Shown: piece after piece, positions 36,624 to 45,194 of the stretch
Layout: each line of letters starts with the position of its first letter
Numbering within the stretch: position 1 is the first letter of the stretch
Origin: CAVVJA01 sp963801715
GTDB taxonomy: Bacteria > Actinomycetota > Actinomycetes > Mycobacteriales > Jatrophihabitantaceae
Direction of reading: 5' to 3'
DNA length: 64,000 nucleotides
Assembly (NCBI GenBank): GCA_963801715.1
Contig: CAWDGB010000004.1
Coordinates: 1 to 64,000 of the forward strand
The notes under the pieces: generated by a model
Databases searched by the model: none
The model's input: only the letters and a program-made list of their open reading frames with translations
Told to the model about the DNA's origin: nothing
Translations under genes and position numbers: made by a program

Positions 36624-36676
36624 TCCACCGCGACAGAGTCCCGTTGATCAGCGGGGCACGCGGTGTGCACCAAGTT
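36624..36676 (+). repeat. Diverged direct repeat, copy A
   Basis: About 53 bases resembling 37448-37501 (shared core TCCCGTTGATCA, then GGGGCA and GTGCAC). The two copies flank the acetyltransferase gene in the same orientation, at roughly three-quarters identity by eye. Confidence 0.5.
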
Positions 36677-36841
36677 CGCCCGGCGCCGACCGGTGCTCCA
36701 GTGCGTTTCGCTGATCGGTGGATGCCGCGCTCATCCGTTGCATCGACTGCGTGGCCGATGTGACTCGACGTCGTTGTGACCGAAGCTGCTTGCATGACTA
36801 CCTCGGCAAGTCGTGCCGAGGGTGAGACAGAGGAGAGATCC

Positions 36842-37402
36842 ATGACCGCGACCGTGACCGTGCGCGACGCGACCGTGCACGACGTGGCCGAACTCGCTGC
36901 GCTGGCGGCGAGTGCCTACCGCGAGACCTATCGAACGATGATGGACGCTGGTGTCACTGAGGCCGTGATAGCGCAGAGCTGCACTGCTCCGTCGTTCACC
37001 CGTCTGCTCGAGGACGCCAGGTCAGGGGGCGGCATCTTGCTGGTCGCAATCCAGTGCTCCAGCATCGTGGCCTTCCTCGACTTCCGCGTCGAGGCTGACC
37101 ATGCCGAGCTTTGCCGCCTCTACGGCGCGCCGGGGAAGACCGGCCGTGGCGTTGGGTCGGCGCTTATCGAAGCATTAGAGCGCCGGCTTGATTCCACTGA
37201 TGAGTACGAGGTGACGGTCGTTGCGGCCAACGTCCGGGCCCTGTCGTTCTGGCGGCGGCACGGGTGCCAGCCGGTAGGCCGGGTGAGTTTCGTCGAGCAC
37301 TTCGGCGCTACCCGCGGCGTGCGTTTCGACTCCGCAGCCGACGGTGGCGATCTGATCAAAATGCGTCGTCAGCTCAGCTCGAGCCTCAACCAGGCGGCAT
37401 GA
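36842..37402 (+). CDS. GNAT family N-acetyltransferase
   Basis: A 186-residue acetyl-CoA-dependent acetyltransferase: VRDATVHDVAELAALAASAY at the start, the core strand HAELCRLYGAPGKTGRGVGS, in which the family's R-x-x-G-x-G/A acetyl-CoA loop is GKTGRGVG, and VVAANVRALSFWRRHGCQPV. The substrate may be an amine of a small molecule, peptide or antibiotic. ATG 36842 follows GAGGAGAG. It is the only intact enzyme gene within the repeat-bounded islet. Confidence 0.85.
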   Translation: MTATVTVRDATVHDVAELAALAASAYRETYRTMMDAGVTEAVIAQSCTAPSFTRLLEDARSGGGILLVAIQCSSIVAFLDFRVEADHAELCRLYGAPGKTGRGVGSALIEALERRLDSTDEYEVTVVAANVRALSFWRRHGCQPVGRVSFVEHFGATRGVRFDSAADGGDLIKMRRQLSSSLNQAA

Positions 37403-37447
37403 TCAGGACCAGGCGTAGCTACCGCAGCAGACAGTCGGCGGGACCAT

Positions 37448-37501
37448 TCCACCGTCGACTGATCCCGTTGATCAAATGGGGCATTGCGTTGTGCACTAGT
37501 T
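37448..37501 (+). repeat. Diverged direct repeat, copy B
   Basis: Partner of 36624-36676. It lies directly before the second 48-bp repeat at the apbE end, so both repeats share the same right boundary. Confidence 0.5.
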
Positions 37502-37512
37502 GACCCAAGTCG

Positions 37513-37560
37513 GGTTTCAGTGGGAGCGAGTGTCGGTTGGGATGTTCCAGCCGGAGCTTC
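37513..37560 (+). repeat. 48-bp direct repeat, copy 2 (within apbE 3' end)
   Basis: This copy includes the end of the functional apbE gene on the minus strand (SSGWNIPTDTRSH and stop). The other copy is at 35783-35830. Confidence 0.85.
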
Positions 37561-38308
37561 GGTAGCAGGTGCCGTCGGGCGCAACTATCAGCGCTTCATA
37601 TTCATCGACCTCGGCTATCCAGCGCACTCCTGCTGCACCCATGACTACCACGGCCGTCGCATATGCGTCACCCCAGGTCAACGAGGGACCAGTGATCGTC
37701 GCGCTGATGGCCCGCGATGCCGGGCGGCCGGTGAAGGGGTTGATGACGTGGGCGCCGCGCTCTGCGGTCCCCGAAGTGGCAACGGCGAAATCTCGCCCGG
37801 ACACAACCGTGAGAACTCGGCTGGAGTCACGCGGGTTGCTGATGCCGACCGTCCAGGGCCGCCCGGACGCGGCCTCGCCGACGAGTTGCATGTCGCCCCC
37901 GCCGTTGATTGCGTGATTGGCGGCGCCGTGGGCGGTCAGCCGTCGGCTCGCGTGTTCTATCGCCCAGCCCTTGACAAGTCCGGTGGGGTCGAGTTGACCG
38001 TTCGGCATAGCCGTGAAGTAGCCGCCAGTGGTCAGCTGAGCATCGGCGCAGAGCCCGAGCACATCGGCAATCCCTGGATTCGCGGCCTCCAGTGTGAGCT
38101 CGCTGCGCCGCAGCCGGCTGATATCGCTCTCGTGCCGGTAGGTACTGAAAACCTGGTCGACCTCTTGCAGCCAGCTGACCACATCGCGGATGGCCTCGCT
38201 CCAATTCCCCGGGTCACGGATGTCGATTGTGAATGCGGTACCCATGCAATGCTCGACGTGCACCGTGCGCTGCCGGTTGGTATCCGCTCGGACCCTTGTC
38301 TGAGTCAT
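37517..38308 (-). CDS. apbE: FAD:protein FMN transferase
   Basis: A 263-residue ApbE-type flavin transferase that attaches FMN to a Thr of partner proteins. It shows EHCMGTAFTIDIRDP, LDPTGLVKGWAIEHASRRL, NHAINGGGDMQLVG, HVINPFTGRPA and LTWGDAYATAVVVMG, the Mg2+ and FAD binding region. No signal peptide is evident, so it may act inside the cell or be exported another way. Its start overlaps the stop of the FMN-binding protein gene by four bases, and that protein carries the matching target motif. Confidence 0.92.
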   Translation of the reverse strand: MTQTRVRADTNRQRTVHVEHCMGTAFTIDIRDPGNWSEAIRDVVSWLQEVDQVFSTYRHESDISRLRRSELTLEAANPGIADVLGLCADAQLTTGGYFTAMPNGQLDPTGLVKGWAIEHASRRLTAHGAANHAINGGGDMQLVGEAASGRPWTVGISNPRDSSRVLTVVSGRDFAVATSGTAERGAHVINPFTGRPASRAISATITGPSLTWGDAYATAVVVMGAAGVRWIAEVDEYEALIVAPDGTCYRSSGWNIPTDTRSH

Positions 38309-38769
38309 TTCAGGCCGGCCTTGTCGAGGGCGCTTTGCAGCGACTCGATGTAACCCTGGCTGGTATAGGTAGCCCCGGAGATCATGTCGATCTTCGCACT
38401 GCCGGCGGCCAGCGCTTCGTGGTTGAGCGCCGGGATTGCGTAGGAATTGATCTCCTGGTCGCGAGGATTCTCACTGGGGTACTCGACAGCGGTGACGTCG
38501 GTGAGCTTTCCGTTGGTCACGGTGATACGCACCTGGACCGGACCCCACCGGGTGTCGGCGACATCGCCGGTTAGCGAATTCGCCGATGACCCGGGAACGC
38601 TTGGCGCAGACGGTGCGCTCCCGGTGTTCGGCGGCGCGCCTGATGTGTTCGGACCGGTGGTGCTGACCGCGGCCGGCGGGTTCGCGACTGATGCCGAGTG
38701 CGTCTTGAACGACAGCAGACCGACCACGCCGGCGATCGTGCCGACGATGGCGAATGCCACCCGACGCAT
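38305..38769 (-). CDS. Exported FMN-binding domain protein
   Basis: A 154-residue protein with an N-terminal membrane anchor or signal (RVAFAIVGTIAGVVGLLSF), a Pro/Ser/Thr-rich linker and an FMN_bind domain (GPVQVRITVTNGKLTDVTAV). Thr134 in IDMISGATYTSQGY fits the ApbE flavinylation site D..SGAT. It probably carries covalent FMN outside the membrane and passes electrons between the adjacent ferric-reductase-like protein and an unknown acceptor. Confidence 0.92.
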   Translation of the reverse strand: MRRVAFAIVGTIAGVVGLLSFKTHSASVANPPAAVSTTGPNTSGAPPNTGSAPSAPSVPGSSANSLTGDVADTRWGPVQVRITVTNGKLTDVTAVEYPSENPRDQEINSYAIPALNHEALAAGSAKIDMISGATYTSQGYIESLQSALDKAGLK

Positions 38770-38796
38770 GAGGATGTCTCGCTTTCTTCCAGGAAC

Positions 38797-40191
38797 TCAG
38801 AATTCGAACGACTCGTGGTGGATCTGTCGGCGCGGCACGTTTGCTTCCCGTAGCGCGGCCAGGACCGAGTCCGCCATGCGGTCCGGGCCGCAGACGTACA
38901 CCTCGTGGCTGCGTAGGTCCGGGACGTTGGCGGTGAGCGCCTCCTTCGACAACGGGTCGTATCCCAGCTCGCTCCGATGTCCGGTGACGATGTGCAGTTG
39001 CGCCGCGCGCTGGTGAGCAATCGCGATGAGTTCGTCCCGGAACACGGTGTCGGCGTCGTGTCCGGCGCGGTAGATCAAAGTGATGTCGCGCTTGCCGCCG
39101 GGCAATGTCTCGAACAGCGCTCGCAGTGGGGTAATGCCGATCCCGCCTGCGATGAGCAGCACCTTGCGGTGGCGGCGGCGGATCGCGGTCATCGCGCCGT
39201 AGGGACCCTCGGCGAACACGCGGGTGCCGGGCTGCAGACGAGCGAGTGCAGAGCTGTGTTCGCCGAAGTCCTTGACCGTGATTCGCAGCCAGTCCGGGCG
39301 TGGCGCCGCGGACAACGAGTATGGGTTGGACGCCCACCACAGATGACGAGTAAGGAAGCGCCAGCGGAAGAACTGACCGGATTGCGCCCGCAGATCGAGC
39401 AGATGCCGCCCACTGACCACGATGGACGCCACGCCGGGCGCTTCCGGGTATACGGCCACAACCCGCATCTGGTGACGGATGGCTTGCCGGATAGGCATGG
39501 TGAATCGGTACCAGACAATGGCGGCGGCGACCGTGATGTACATGGCCGCCCAGACAATGCGCGCGGGCCTATTGGTCATGAAATCTGCGCCGGCCGCGAA
39601 TTGATGACTGAACGCGAGAGCGACGGCCAGGTAGGTGTAGAAGTGCAGGTAGTACCAGGTCTCGTAGCGCATTCGACGGCGCGCAGCCCGCGCGGAGAGG
39701 ATGCCGATGCCGACGAGCAGTAGTCCTGCGACGGACGCCATCAGTACGTCCGGATAGCTGATCAACAGCGTGCCGGCCTGGCTAACCACGTTGGTGTGGG
39801 CAGTGACCGCGTAACCCCAGATGATGAGCAGTCCGTGCGCGACGACGAGGCTCACGATGTATCGGCCGCCGTGAGCGTGCCACCGGGCCAGCTGATCTGC
39901 GCCGATGCCGCGTTCCAACGGTGGGATCCGGGCCATGAGCGCGAGGAGGACCACGACTCCATAACCGGCAAGCAGGCCCGTCACGCGACCGGCGTTGGTG
40001 ATCCAGTCACCGAAGCCATGGATTGCGGTGGTGTCCTGCCACCACAAGGCGATCGTCGCCACGGCTCCCGCCCCGATTACGGCCAGCACAATGGCTTGGC
40101 TCGCTCTCGGCTGGATCGGTGCCTGCGTCGTGGGCGTCACCGCCGCGGCGGCGGGGCGGATGCGCCCGCGATCCCGAGCAGCGACAGTCAT
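38797..40191 (-). CDS. Ferric-reductase-like membrane flavoprotein
   Basis: A 464-residue protein. The N-terminal half has six membrane helices with paired His for b-type hemes (WHAHGGRYIVSLVVAHG; YYLHFYTYLAVALAFSHQF). The C-terminal half is a ferredoxin-NADP reductase unit: SGQFFRWRF, WASNPYSLSAAP (flavin), LLIAGGIGITPLRALF and VYVCGPDRMADSVLAAL (NAD(P)). It likely moves electrons from cytosolic NAD(P)H across the membrane to the FMN-binding protein encoded next. The three genes form one operon. Confidence 0.92.
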   Translation of the reverse strand: MTVAARDRGRIRPAAAAVTPTTQAPIQPRASQAIVLAVIGAGAVATIALWWQDTTAIHGFGDWITNAGRVTGLLAGYGVVVLLALMARIPPLERGIGADQLARWHAHGGRYIVSLVVAHGLLIIWGYAVTAHTNVVSQAGTLLISYPDVLMASVAGLLLVGIGILSARAARRRMRYETWYYLHFYTYLAVALAFSHQFAAGADFMTNRPARIVWAAMYITVAAAIVWYRFTMPIRQAIRHQMRVVAVYPEAPGVASIVVSGRHLLDLRAQSGQFFRWRFLTRHLWWASNPYSLSAAPRPDWLRITVKDFGEHSSALARLQPGTRVFAEGPYGAMTAIRRRHRKVLLIAGGIGITPLRALFETLPGGKRDITLIYRAGHDADTVFRDELIAIAHQRAAQLHIVTGHRSELGYDPLSKEALTANVPDLRSHEVYVCGPDRMADSVLAALREANVPRRQIHHESFEF

Positions 40192-40328
40192 CGGGCGAAG
40201 CTCACCATGAGTTGCCGCCGCATCCTTCCTTTATCCGCCATCGACATGGGATCCGGCTGCACGAAAGCTGCGCGTTTGCTGAAAGCGCGGTCCGGATGCG
40301 GTCACTGACCTGGGCGGGCACGGTCGGC

Positions 40329-40364
40329 CGTGGCCCGGGACGACCGCGCCGGTCCCGGGCCACG
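40329..40364. terminator. GC-rich hairpin, probable terminator
   Basis: Perfect 13-base arms CGTGGCCCGGGAC (40329-40341) and GTCCCGGGCCACG (40352-40364) between two minus-strand genes. No U-run follows in that direction, as is common for actinobacterial terminators. Confidence 0.6.
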
Positions 40365-40396
40365 ATGTCTTTATTGCCGCGTTCAGGTGTCTATGG

Positions 40397-40885
40397 TCAA
40401 CCGTCAGTGGTGCCAGAGGGCGGTGCCGCCGGACGGTCCTTGGCCTCGTCACCGGCATGGAGCTTGTCGATGATCGTGGTTCCGTTGACGGACTGGGTGC
40501 TGAACCTGACGGCGTCGCCGACCTTGAGGTCACGGAGCTGCGCTTCGCCGTTCTTGTCGACGTCGCTGGCCGAAGTGACGCCATAGGTGGCCGTTCCGCT
40601 GCTTGTCTTGATCGTCACCGAATTACTGCCGACCGCAGTGACGGTTCCGCTGGTCCAGGGCAGGTGATTACCGCGACCGGGGTCGCAGTCAGGGGCGGCT
40701 GCCGACGCGCTGCTTGCCGTCTGCCCACTGCCGGTCGTGCTGGATGCGGCGGTCGCGCCCACGGCGGTTGCGATCACCGCTCCGGCGGCGGCGCCGGCGA
40801 GGACTCCCGCACCGATCGCCAGGCCGCGCCGGCGACGGGGCGGGCGCGACGGGGCATTCGGTGGCGGGTAAGGCGACATGCTCAT
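40397..40885 (-). CDS. Membrane-anchored DUF5666-like protein
   Basis: A 162-residue protein: a Pro/Arg-rich cytoplasmic start, one membrane helix (GLAIGAGVLAGAAAGAVIAT) and an outer beta domain (TSGTVTAVGSNSVTIKTSSG, LRDLKVGDAVRF) of the OB-like DUF5666 type. The function is unknown. ATG 40885 follows GGAAGGA. It lies upstream of the flavin operon and downstream of the two-component system, so it may be under that system's control (inference). Confidence 0.75.
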   Translation of the reverse strand: MSMSPYPPPNAPSRPPRRRRGLAIGAGVLAGAAAGAVIATAVGATAASSTTGSGQTASSASAAAPDCDPGRGNHLPWTSGTVTAVGSNSVTIKTSSGTATYGVTSASDVDKNGEAQLRDLKVGDAVRFSTQSVNGTTIIDKLHAGDEAKDRPAAPPSGTTDG

Positions 40886-41014
40886 GTCGATCCTTCCTGG
40901 GTCGATTGAACCTCTTGGGGTCACCGTCCTTTCTTGTCGAACTACCTTGGGTCGCTCTGCCGAGAACCTGCCGGTTTGCTGTCAATCCGATAGCAGCCAC
41001 CGAAGGGTCTGGTG

Positions 41015-42613
41015 TCACCTCGAGGCTGCTGGCACGGGCGCGGCCGGGACAGCGGCCAATGGAATCTCGACCCGGAAGCAGCAACCGGACCCAGGACTGG
41101 TTTCCAGGTCTACCCTCCCGCCGTGCCCGGCCACGAGCGCAGCGACGATGGCCAGGCCCAGCCCGGTCCCGCCGTTGCGACTGCGCGACTGGTCAGCGCG
41201 GTAGAACCGTTCGAAGACTCGCGCTGCTTCGTCCGGCGTCATGCCGGGCCCATCGTCAGCGACAGCCAGGACCACCGTGCCCCGGCCGACATGTTGGTCA
41301 ACCCGGCTGGAGACCCTGACGATGACCGGCGTGTCGGAGGGCGTGTGCCGCAGCGCGTTCCCGACCAAGTTGGCCACGACCTGCTGTAGGCGCGTCTGGT
41401 CACCGATGACGATGGGCGGCGGATCGCTTTGGCCGACCTCGAGCGTGATCGGACGCGACGGATCGAGCACACGCGCGTCGTGCACCGCGTTGCCCGCAAG
41501 CGCAAGCATGTCCACCGGGGACTGCGCGAGCGGGCGCTCCTGGTCGAGGCGAGCCAGCAGAAGGAGGTCTTCGACAAGTACGCCCATGCGGTGGGCTTCG
41601 TCCTCGATGCGGCTCATCCACTGTCGAACATCGGTGTCGTCGGTGGCGGCGCCCTGCCGGTACAGCTCGGCATATCCACGGATCGAGGTCAGCGGAGTGC
41701 GCAGCTCGTGGCTGGCGTCCGCGACGAACCGGCGCATTCGCTCCTCCGAGCGCCGCGCCGCGGCCTCGGATCGCCGCATCCGCTCCTCCGACCGGCGGGC
41801 GGCGCCTTCGGATGCGGCGCGCTGCGCGAACGCGGTCTCGATCTCGGCGAGCATCGCGTTCAGCGCTCCGGAGAGCTGGCCAACCTCGGTCCTCGGGTGG
41901 GCGTCCGGCACACGGTGTGAGAGATCCCCGGCAGCGATCATCGCGGCCGTGCGTTCAACGTCGCGGAGTGGTCGCAGGCTGGCTCGGATGAGGAAGTATC
42001 CGACAGCGGCGAGGACAACGACCGCCGCCGCACCGATGATCACGAACAGGGTAATGAGCTGGCTGACCGTGTTCTGCACATCGCTCAGGCTTTGCGCAAC
42101 CAGTTGCGTGCCGGCTGACCCGTCAGACAGTGCGATCGGCGTAGCCAGCACTCTCCAGCGGCCGTTGCCGGTGACTGCTCCAACGGTGAAGGTATGCGGA
42201 CCCATGGCCTGGGTTTGCGCGCCGGTCGGGTGCGGCAGCGCGGGCAGCGGCTCATGCGGGTCAACGAGGTTGCTGGTAGGCCCGGACACGACCGCGCCGT
42301 TCGCGCCGGTCACCTCGGCCACATACGCACTTGGCAGTCGGGATGGTCCCGCGCCATGGTCTTCCTGGTCCGGGCCGCCATGGTGTTCGCCGATCGGTTG
42401 CTGAGCGGCGGCCAGCTGCGCGTCGACCCGCCCGATCAAGTAGCTGCGAAGTTTCGTGGCCGCTACCGCACCGGAGCCAGCGAGAGCGGCGGTCACCAGC
42501 AGCAGCATCGCCGCGATGAGTTTCACCCGCAGCGGGGTGCGAGAGTACGCGCGACGGGTCCAGGCCGCGACTGCCCGCGGAGCGGCAAGCCCTCGTTGCG
42601 GCCGGTCAGGCAT
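41015..42613 (-). CDS. Sensor histidine kinase (OmpR-type partner)
   Basis: A 532-residue kinase: a first membrane helix (VKLIAAMLLLVTAALAGSGA), an extracellular sensor of about 130 residues, a second helix (LITLFVIIGAAAVVVLAAVG), a HAMP domain, a short coiled linker, the HisKA H-box RFVADASHELRTPLTSIRGY, and an ATPase domain with LVGNALRHTPSD, VADDGPGM and GGTGLGLAIVAALVAGHGG. The linker holds an Arg-rich unit RRSEERMRRSEAA repeated twice. Its start lies two bases after the regulator's stop. It resembles TrcS/PrrB-type kinases; the signal is unknown. Confidence 0.92.
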   Translation of the reverse strand: MPDRPQRGLAAPRAVAAWTRRAYSRTPLRVKLIAAMLLLVTAALAGSGAVAATKLRSYLIGRVDAQLAAAQQPIGEHHGGPDQEDHGAGPSRLPSAYVAEVTGANGAVVSGPTSNLVDPHEPLPALPHPTGAQTQAMGPHTFTVGAVTGNGRWRVLATPIALSDGSAGTQLVAQSLSDVQNTVSQLITLFVIIGAAAVVVLAAVGYFLIRASLRPLRDVERTAAMIAAGDLSHRVPDAHPRTEVGQLSGALNAMLAEIETAFAQRAASEGAARRSEERMRRSEAAARRSEERMRRFVADASHELRTPLTSIRGYAELYRQGAATDDTDVRQWMSRIEDEAHRMGVLVEDLLLLARLDQERPLAQSPVDMLALAGNAVHDARVLDPSRPITLEVGQSDPPPIVIGDQTRLQQVVANLVGNALRHTPSDTPVIVRVSSRVDQHVGRGTVVLAVADDGPGMTPDEAARVFERFYRADQSRSRNGGTGLGLAIVAALVAGHGGRVDLETSPGSGCCFRVEIPLAAVPAAPVPAASR

Positions 42614-42615
42614 CG

Positions 42616-43341
42616 TCAGGGCCGCGGCAGGCGGAGGGTGTAGCCAACGCCGCGCAGCGTGTGCAGCAGCCGCGGCTCGGTCGTGTCAATCTTGCGGCGC
42701 AGGTAGGAGACATACGACTCGACGACGTTGGCGTCGCCGCCGAAGTCGTAATTCCAGACGTGATCAAGAATCTGGGCCTTGCTCAACACTTTTCCGGCGT
42801 TCTGCATGAAGTAGCGCAACAGGTTGAACTCCGTCGGAGATAGTGCCACCTCGACTCCCGCTTTCCATACCTGATGCGTTTCGTCGTCCAGCTCGATGTC
42901 GGCGAACGATATCCGGGCCGCCGGAACGGTCGATCCCGTCGGACTGCGGCGCAGCACGGCGCGAATACGAGCGATCACCTCGTCCAGGCTGAATGGCTTC
43001 GTGACGTAGTCGTCGCCGCCGACCGTCAGTCCGGTGATCTTGTCCGCGACCGCGTCCCGGGCCGTGAGGAATAGCACCGGGCAGCGGTTTCCCTCCGAGC
43101 TCAGCCGCCGGACGACCTCGAAACCGTCGATCCCGGGGAGCATCACGTCCAGCACGATGAGGTCCGGCCGAAATTGGCGGGCGAGGCGGAGCGCCTCGCG
43201 GCCGTCCCGGGCCCCGGCGACCTCGAAGCCGGCATAGCGCAAGCTCGCCGACAAAAGCTCGACAATGTTCGCGTCATCCTCGACGACCAGCAGCCGGGCC
43301 TCGATCGGGCGCTCGGATGCTCGACGGCCGTTGCTCACCAT
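42616..43341 (-). CDS. OmpR-family response regulator
   Basis: A 241-residue regulator. The receiver domain has LLVVEDDANIVELL, the phosphorylated Asp in LIVLDVMLPGIDGF, FLTARD and DYVTKPFSLDE. The winged-helix domain shows LSPTEFNLLRYFMQNAGKVL and ESYVSYLRRKIDTTEPRLLH. It is followed at once by the kinase gene. ATG 43341 gives a short unstructured start; the nearby GTG 43338 is possible. Confidence 0.93.
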   Translation of the reverse strand: MVSNGRRASERPIEARLLVVEDDANIVELLSASLRYAGFEVAGARDGREALRLARQFRPDLIVLDVMLPGIDGFEVVRRLSSEGNRCPVLFLTARDAVADKITGLTVGGDDYVTKPFSLDEVIARIRAVLRRSPTGSTVPAARISFADIELDDETHQVWKAGVEVALSPTEFNLLRYFMQNAGKVLSKAQILDHVWNYDFGGDANVVESYVSYLRRKIDTTEPRLLHTLRGVGYTLRLPRP

Positions 43342-43498
43342 GGCGGTCCCACCCTGCCAGTCTTCACGTCTCACATGGTCGCTGGCTGAATGAAACCTGA
43401 CAGTAGCCTGGGAGCCGCATACCCATGGCGGCGCGGCGTGCGATCCCGGTGCCATATCTGTAGGGCACCCACCCATTTAGCGGGAAAGGGACCCGGCC

Positions 43499-43777
43499 AT
43501 GGATCGCAAGGACTTCGAAGCTGCGCAAAACGCGCAGGTGCAGCGGGAGATAGCGCGAGCGCTAGGCAAGGAAACCTCCGCACGGTCCGACGAAGAAATC
43601 GCCGAACCGATCGACCGCCTGCGGCGCCTTCGAGCAAACGGCATGGCGTATAGAACTCGTCGCCGGACGGTGGCCGTTGCTCGCTACGTGCTGGCCGCCG
43701 AAACGTGGCAGCGGATCGGCAGCTACCCGAACCGCAAAGCCGCGATCAGCGCCGCCTACGGAGAGGACCAGCGCTAG
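43499..43777 (+). CDS. Small helical protein of unknown function
   Basis: A 92-residue protein with charged helices (DRKDFEAAQNAQVQREIARA; EEIAEPIDRLRRLRANGMAY) and a basic C-terminal half (RTRRRTVAVARYVLAAETWQ). ATG 43499 follows GGGAAAGGG. No family is recognised. It is divergent from the regulator gene and next to the decayed element. Confidence 0.6.
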   Translation: MDRKDFEAAQNAQVQREIARALGKETSARSDEEIAEPIDRLRRLRANGMAYRTRRRTVAVARYVLAAETWQRIGSYPNRKAAISAAYGEDQR

Positions 43778-43831
43778 AACAGGCATCGGTAGACAGAGGC
43801 GCGGCCACGCCGCGGAGGCATGCTGTCGAGG

Positions 43832-44728
43832 CTAGGCGGGTGGAGCGGGCGCCGGCGGGACGGGCGCGAGCTCGACGGTGCCCGTGTAGTGCGGCGCCGG
43901 GCCCCCGGTGCCCGGAGGCAGCGCGGCGATCGCCGCGGCGAGGTGGTCGACGCTGGTCTGTAGTTTGCCGAGCGCGGCCGCGTCGGACTTCGACGCGGCT
44001 AGCAACGCGTTTAGGTCGTTGACCGCGGCGCGCACAGCCTGGCAGGTGACGACGATCGTGTCCGCGGTGTTGACGGTGCCCGGGGCGAGATTCGGATGGC
44101 TGGTGCTGCCCTTCAGCCAGTTGTGAAGATCGGTCAGTTTCTGGTCCTGATCGGATGTCAGCATGTCGGAGCCCTCCAGTAGTGCCGGATCGAATACGGA
44201 TAGGTCGTAGCCGGGCGGGGACAGGTTGCCGGCGTATTGGACGCCGATCTTTCCGGGTGGCAGCGTCGTCGGGCGGATGTTCGTCCAGTTGGCAACCCAG
44301 TCGATGAACGGCGCATCGACCGAGTACACGTAGGCGCGCAGCCAACCGGCGGCATGCATGGTGGAGCGGAACGCGTCGGCCATTGCTTTAGCGCCGGTTG
44401 GGTTGGCATGCAGCGCGTCCGGTTCGAGGTCACAAAACACAGGGTCGGTCTTCGTGACGCCGTAGGCCGGCGCCTGCGCGATCACGGTCTGCGCGTTGGT
44501 CACACCGTCCTGGGCGTTCGTGGCGCCCTGGGAGATGCCCACCACGATCGGCCACCACACGAAACCGGCGCGGCGCGCCTCATTCGCTTCTTGGACGGTC
44601 CACACGTGCGGCGTGTAGCCGGGCCGGCCGATGTAGCCCATGATTACCTGGCAGCCGGCCGGCGCCTGCGCAAAGTCATACGGGTAAGCGCTGTCGGTCG
44701 CGAGCACAAGATCAGACAACGCGATCAC
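43832..44728 (-). CDS. DUF1906 glycoside-hydrolase-like (lysin-like) protein
   Basis: A 298-residue protein. The first 190 residues form a GH25-like barrel of the DUF1906/Rv2525c type: DSAYPYDFAQAPAGCQVIMG, ARRAGFVWWPIVVGISQG, a catalytic-type acidic cluster DPVFCDLEPDAL, and FRSTMHAAGWLRAYVYSVDA. A helical tail (VRAAVNDLNALLAASKSDAA) and a Pro-rich end follow. Related proteins occur in actinophage lysis or tail modules and in host cell-wall metabolism. It has no signal peptide. Its neighbours (a broken integrase, small genes) fit a prophage remnant. Confidence 0.75.
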   Translation of the reverse strand: MIALSDLVLATDSAYPYDFAQAPAGCQVIMGYIGRPGYTPHVWTVQEANEARRAGFVWWPIVVGISQGATNAQDGVTNAQTVIAQAPAYGVTKTDPVFCDLEPDALHANPTGAKAMADAFRSTMHAAGWLRAYVYSVDAPFIDWVANWTNIRPTTLPPGKIGVQYAGNLSPPGYDLSVFDPALLEGSDMLTSDQDQKLTDLHNWLKGSTSHPNLAPGTVNTADTIVVTCQAVRAAVNDLNALLAASKSDAAALGKLQTSVDHLAAAIAALPPGTGGPAPHYTGTVELAPVPPAPAPPA

Positions 44729-44814
44729 CTACTATCCGATCTGCCGTTTGAATGACAGGAAATTAGCGGGCGCGGCAGCTAGGTGACGCGAGAACGAGGG
44801 CGCCCCGCCCCCGG

Positions 44815-45091
44815 CTACCGGGCGGGGTGCTCTCCTTCGTGCTGACGTTTGGTCGGCCCCCCGTGACCGGCTCCATTGCCGAGAACCGGGCCGCGCCGGA
44901 CAGTGTGGCGCACCCCGCACGTGGCACGCAAGACCGACGGTTGGTTGAACGCGGGCGACTCCCGTCGAGGGCTTTGGCACTGCGGTGTGCCACATGCGTA
45001 GGTGCGTGGCGATGTCGCGCAGGCCGTGCCCGTCTGCGAGCGCCTCCAGAATCGCCACGGAATACCGCCGCATGACAGGAACCTGCCACAT
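44815..45091 (-). pseudogene. Possible helix-turn-helix gene, frameshifted
   Basis: The frame MRRYSVAILEALADGHGLRD then IATHLRM resembles the DNA-binding helices of LuxR-type regulators (LraLAdG...reIA..L). After about 30 residues the sensible reading moves to another frame (RRESPAFNQPSVLRATCGVR ... GGPTKRQHEGEHPAR). The break equals one extra base. The start lies inside the upstream repeat shared with the lipoprotein gene. Weak support. Confidence 0.35.
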
Positions 45092-45130
45092 CCAGTCGAT
45101 TTGGTGGATGGGCGTGGTAGAGAGAGCGCA
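45061..45130 (+). promoter_or_regulatory. Shared upstream element, copy 1
   Basis: About 70 bases, beginning ACCGCCG then ATGACAGG-A-ACCTGCCACATCCA, closely match the complement of 47210-47280. It lies about 65 bases before the start of a secreted protein gene. The CAGG-N2-CCTG core is near-palindromic and could be an operator. The partner copy sits before a lipoprotein gene in the same relative orientation. Confidence 0.6.
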
Positions 45131-45194
45131 CGTTCTGCGGCGCGCACAGCCAGTGCCCTGGACTGCCGCTCACCATGCGGGGGAGATTTGCGAC

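Noticed and set aside
40329..40364. The strong GC hairpin as a seventh member of the hairpin family.
   Set aside because: Its stem sequence is unrelated to the TGATCTTGGACTT arms.
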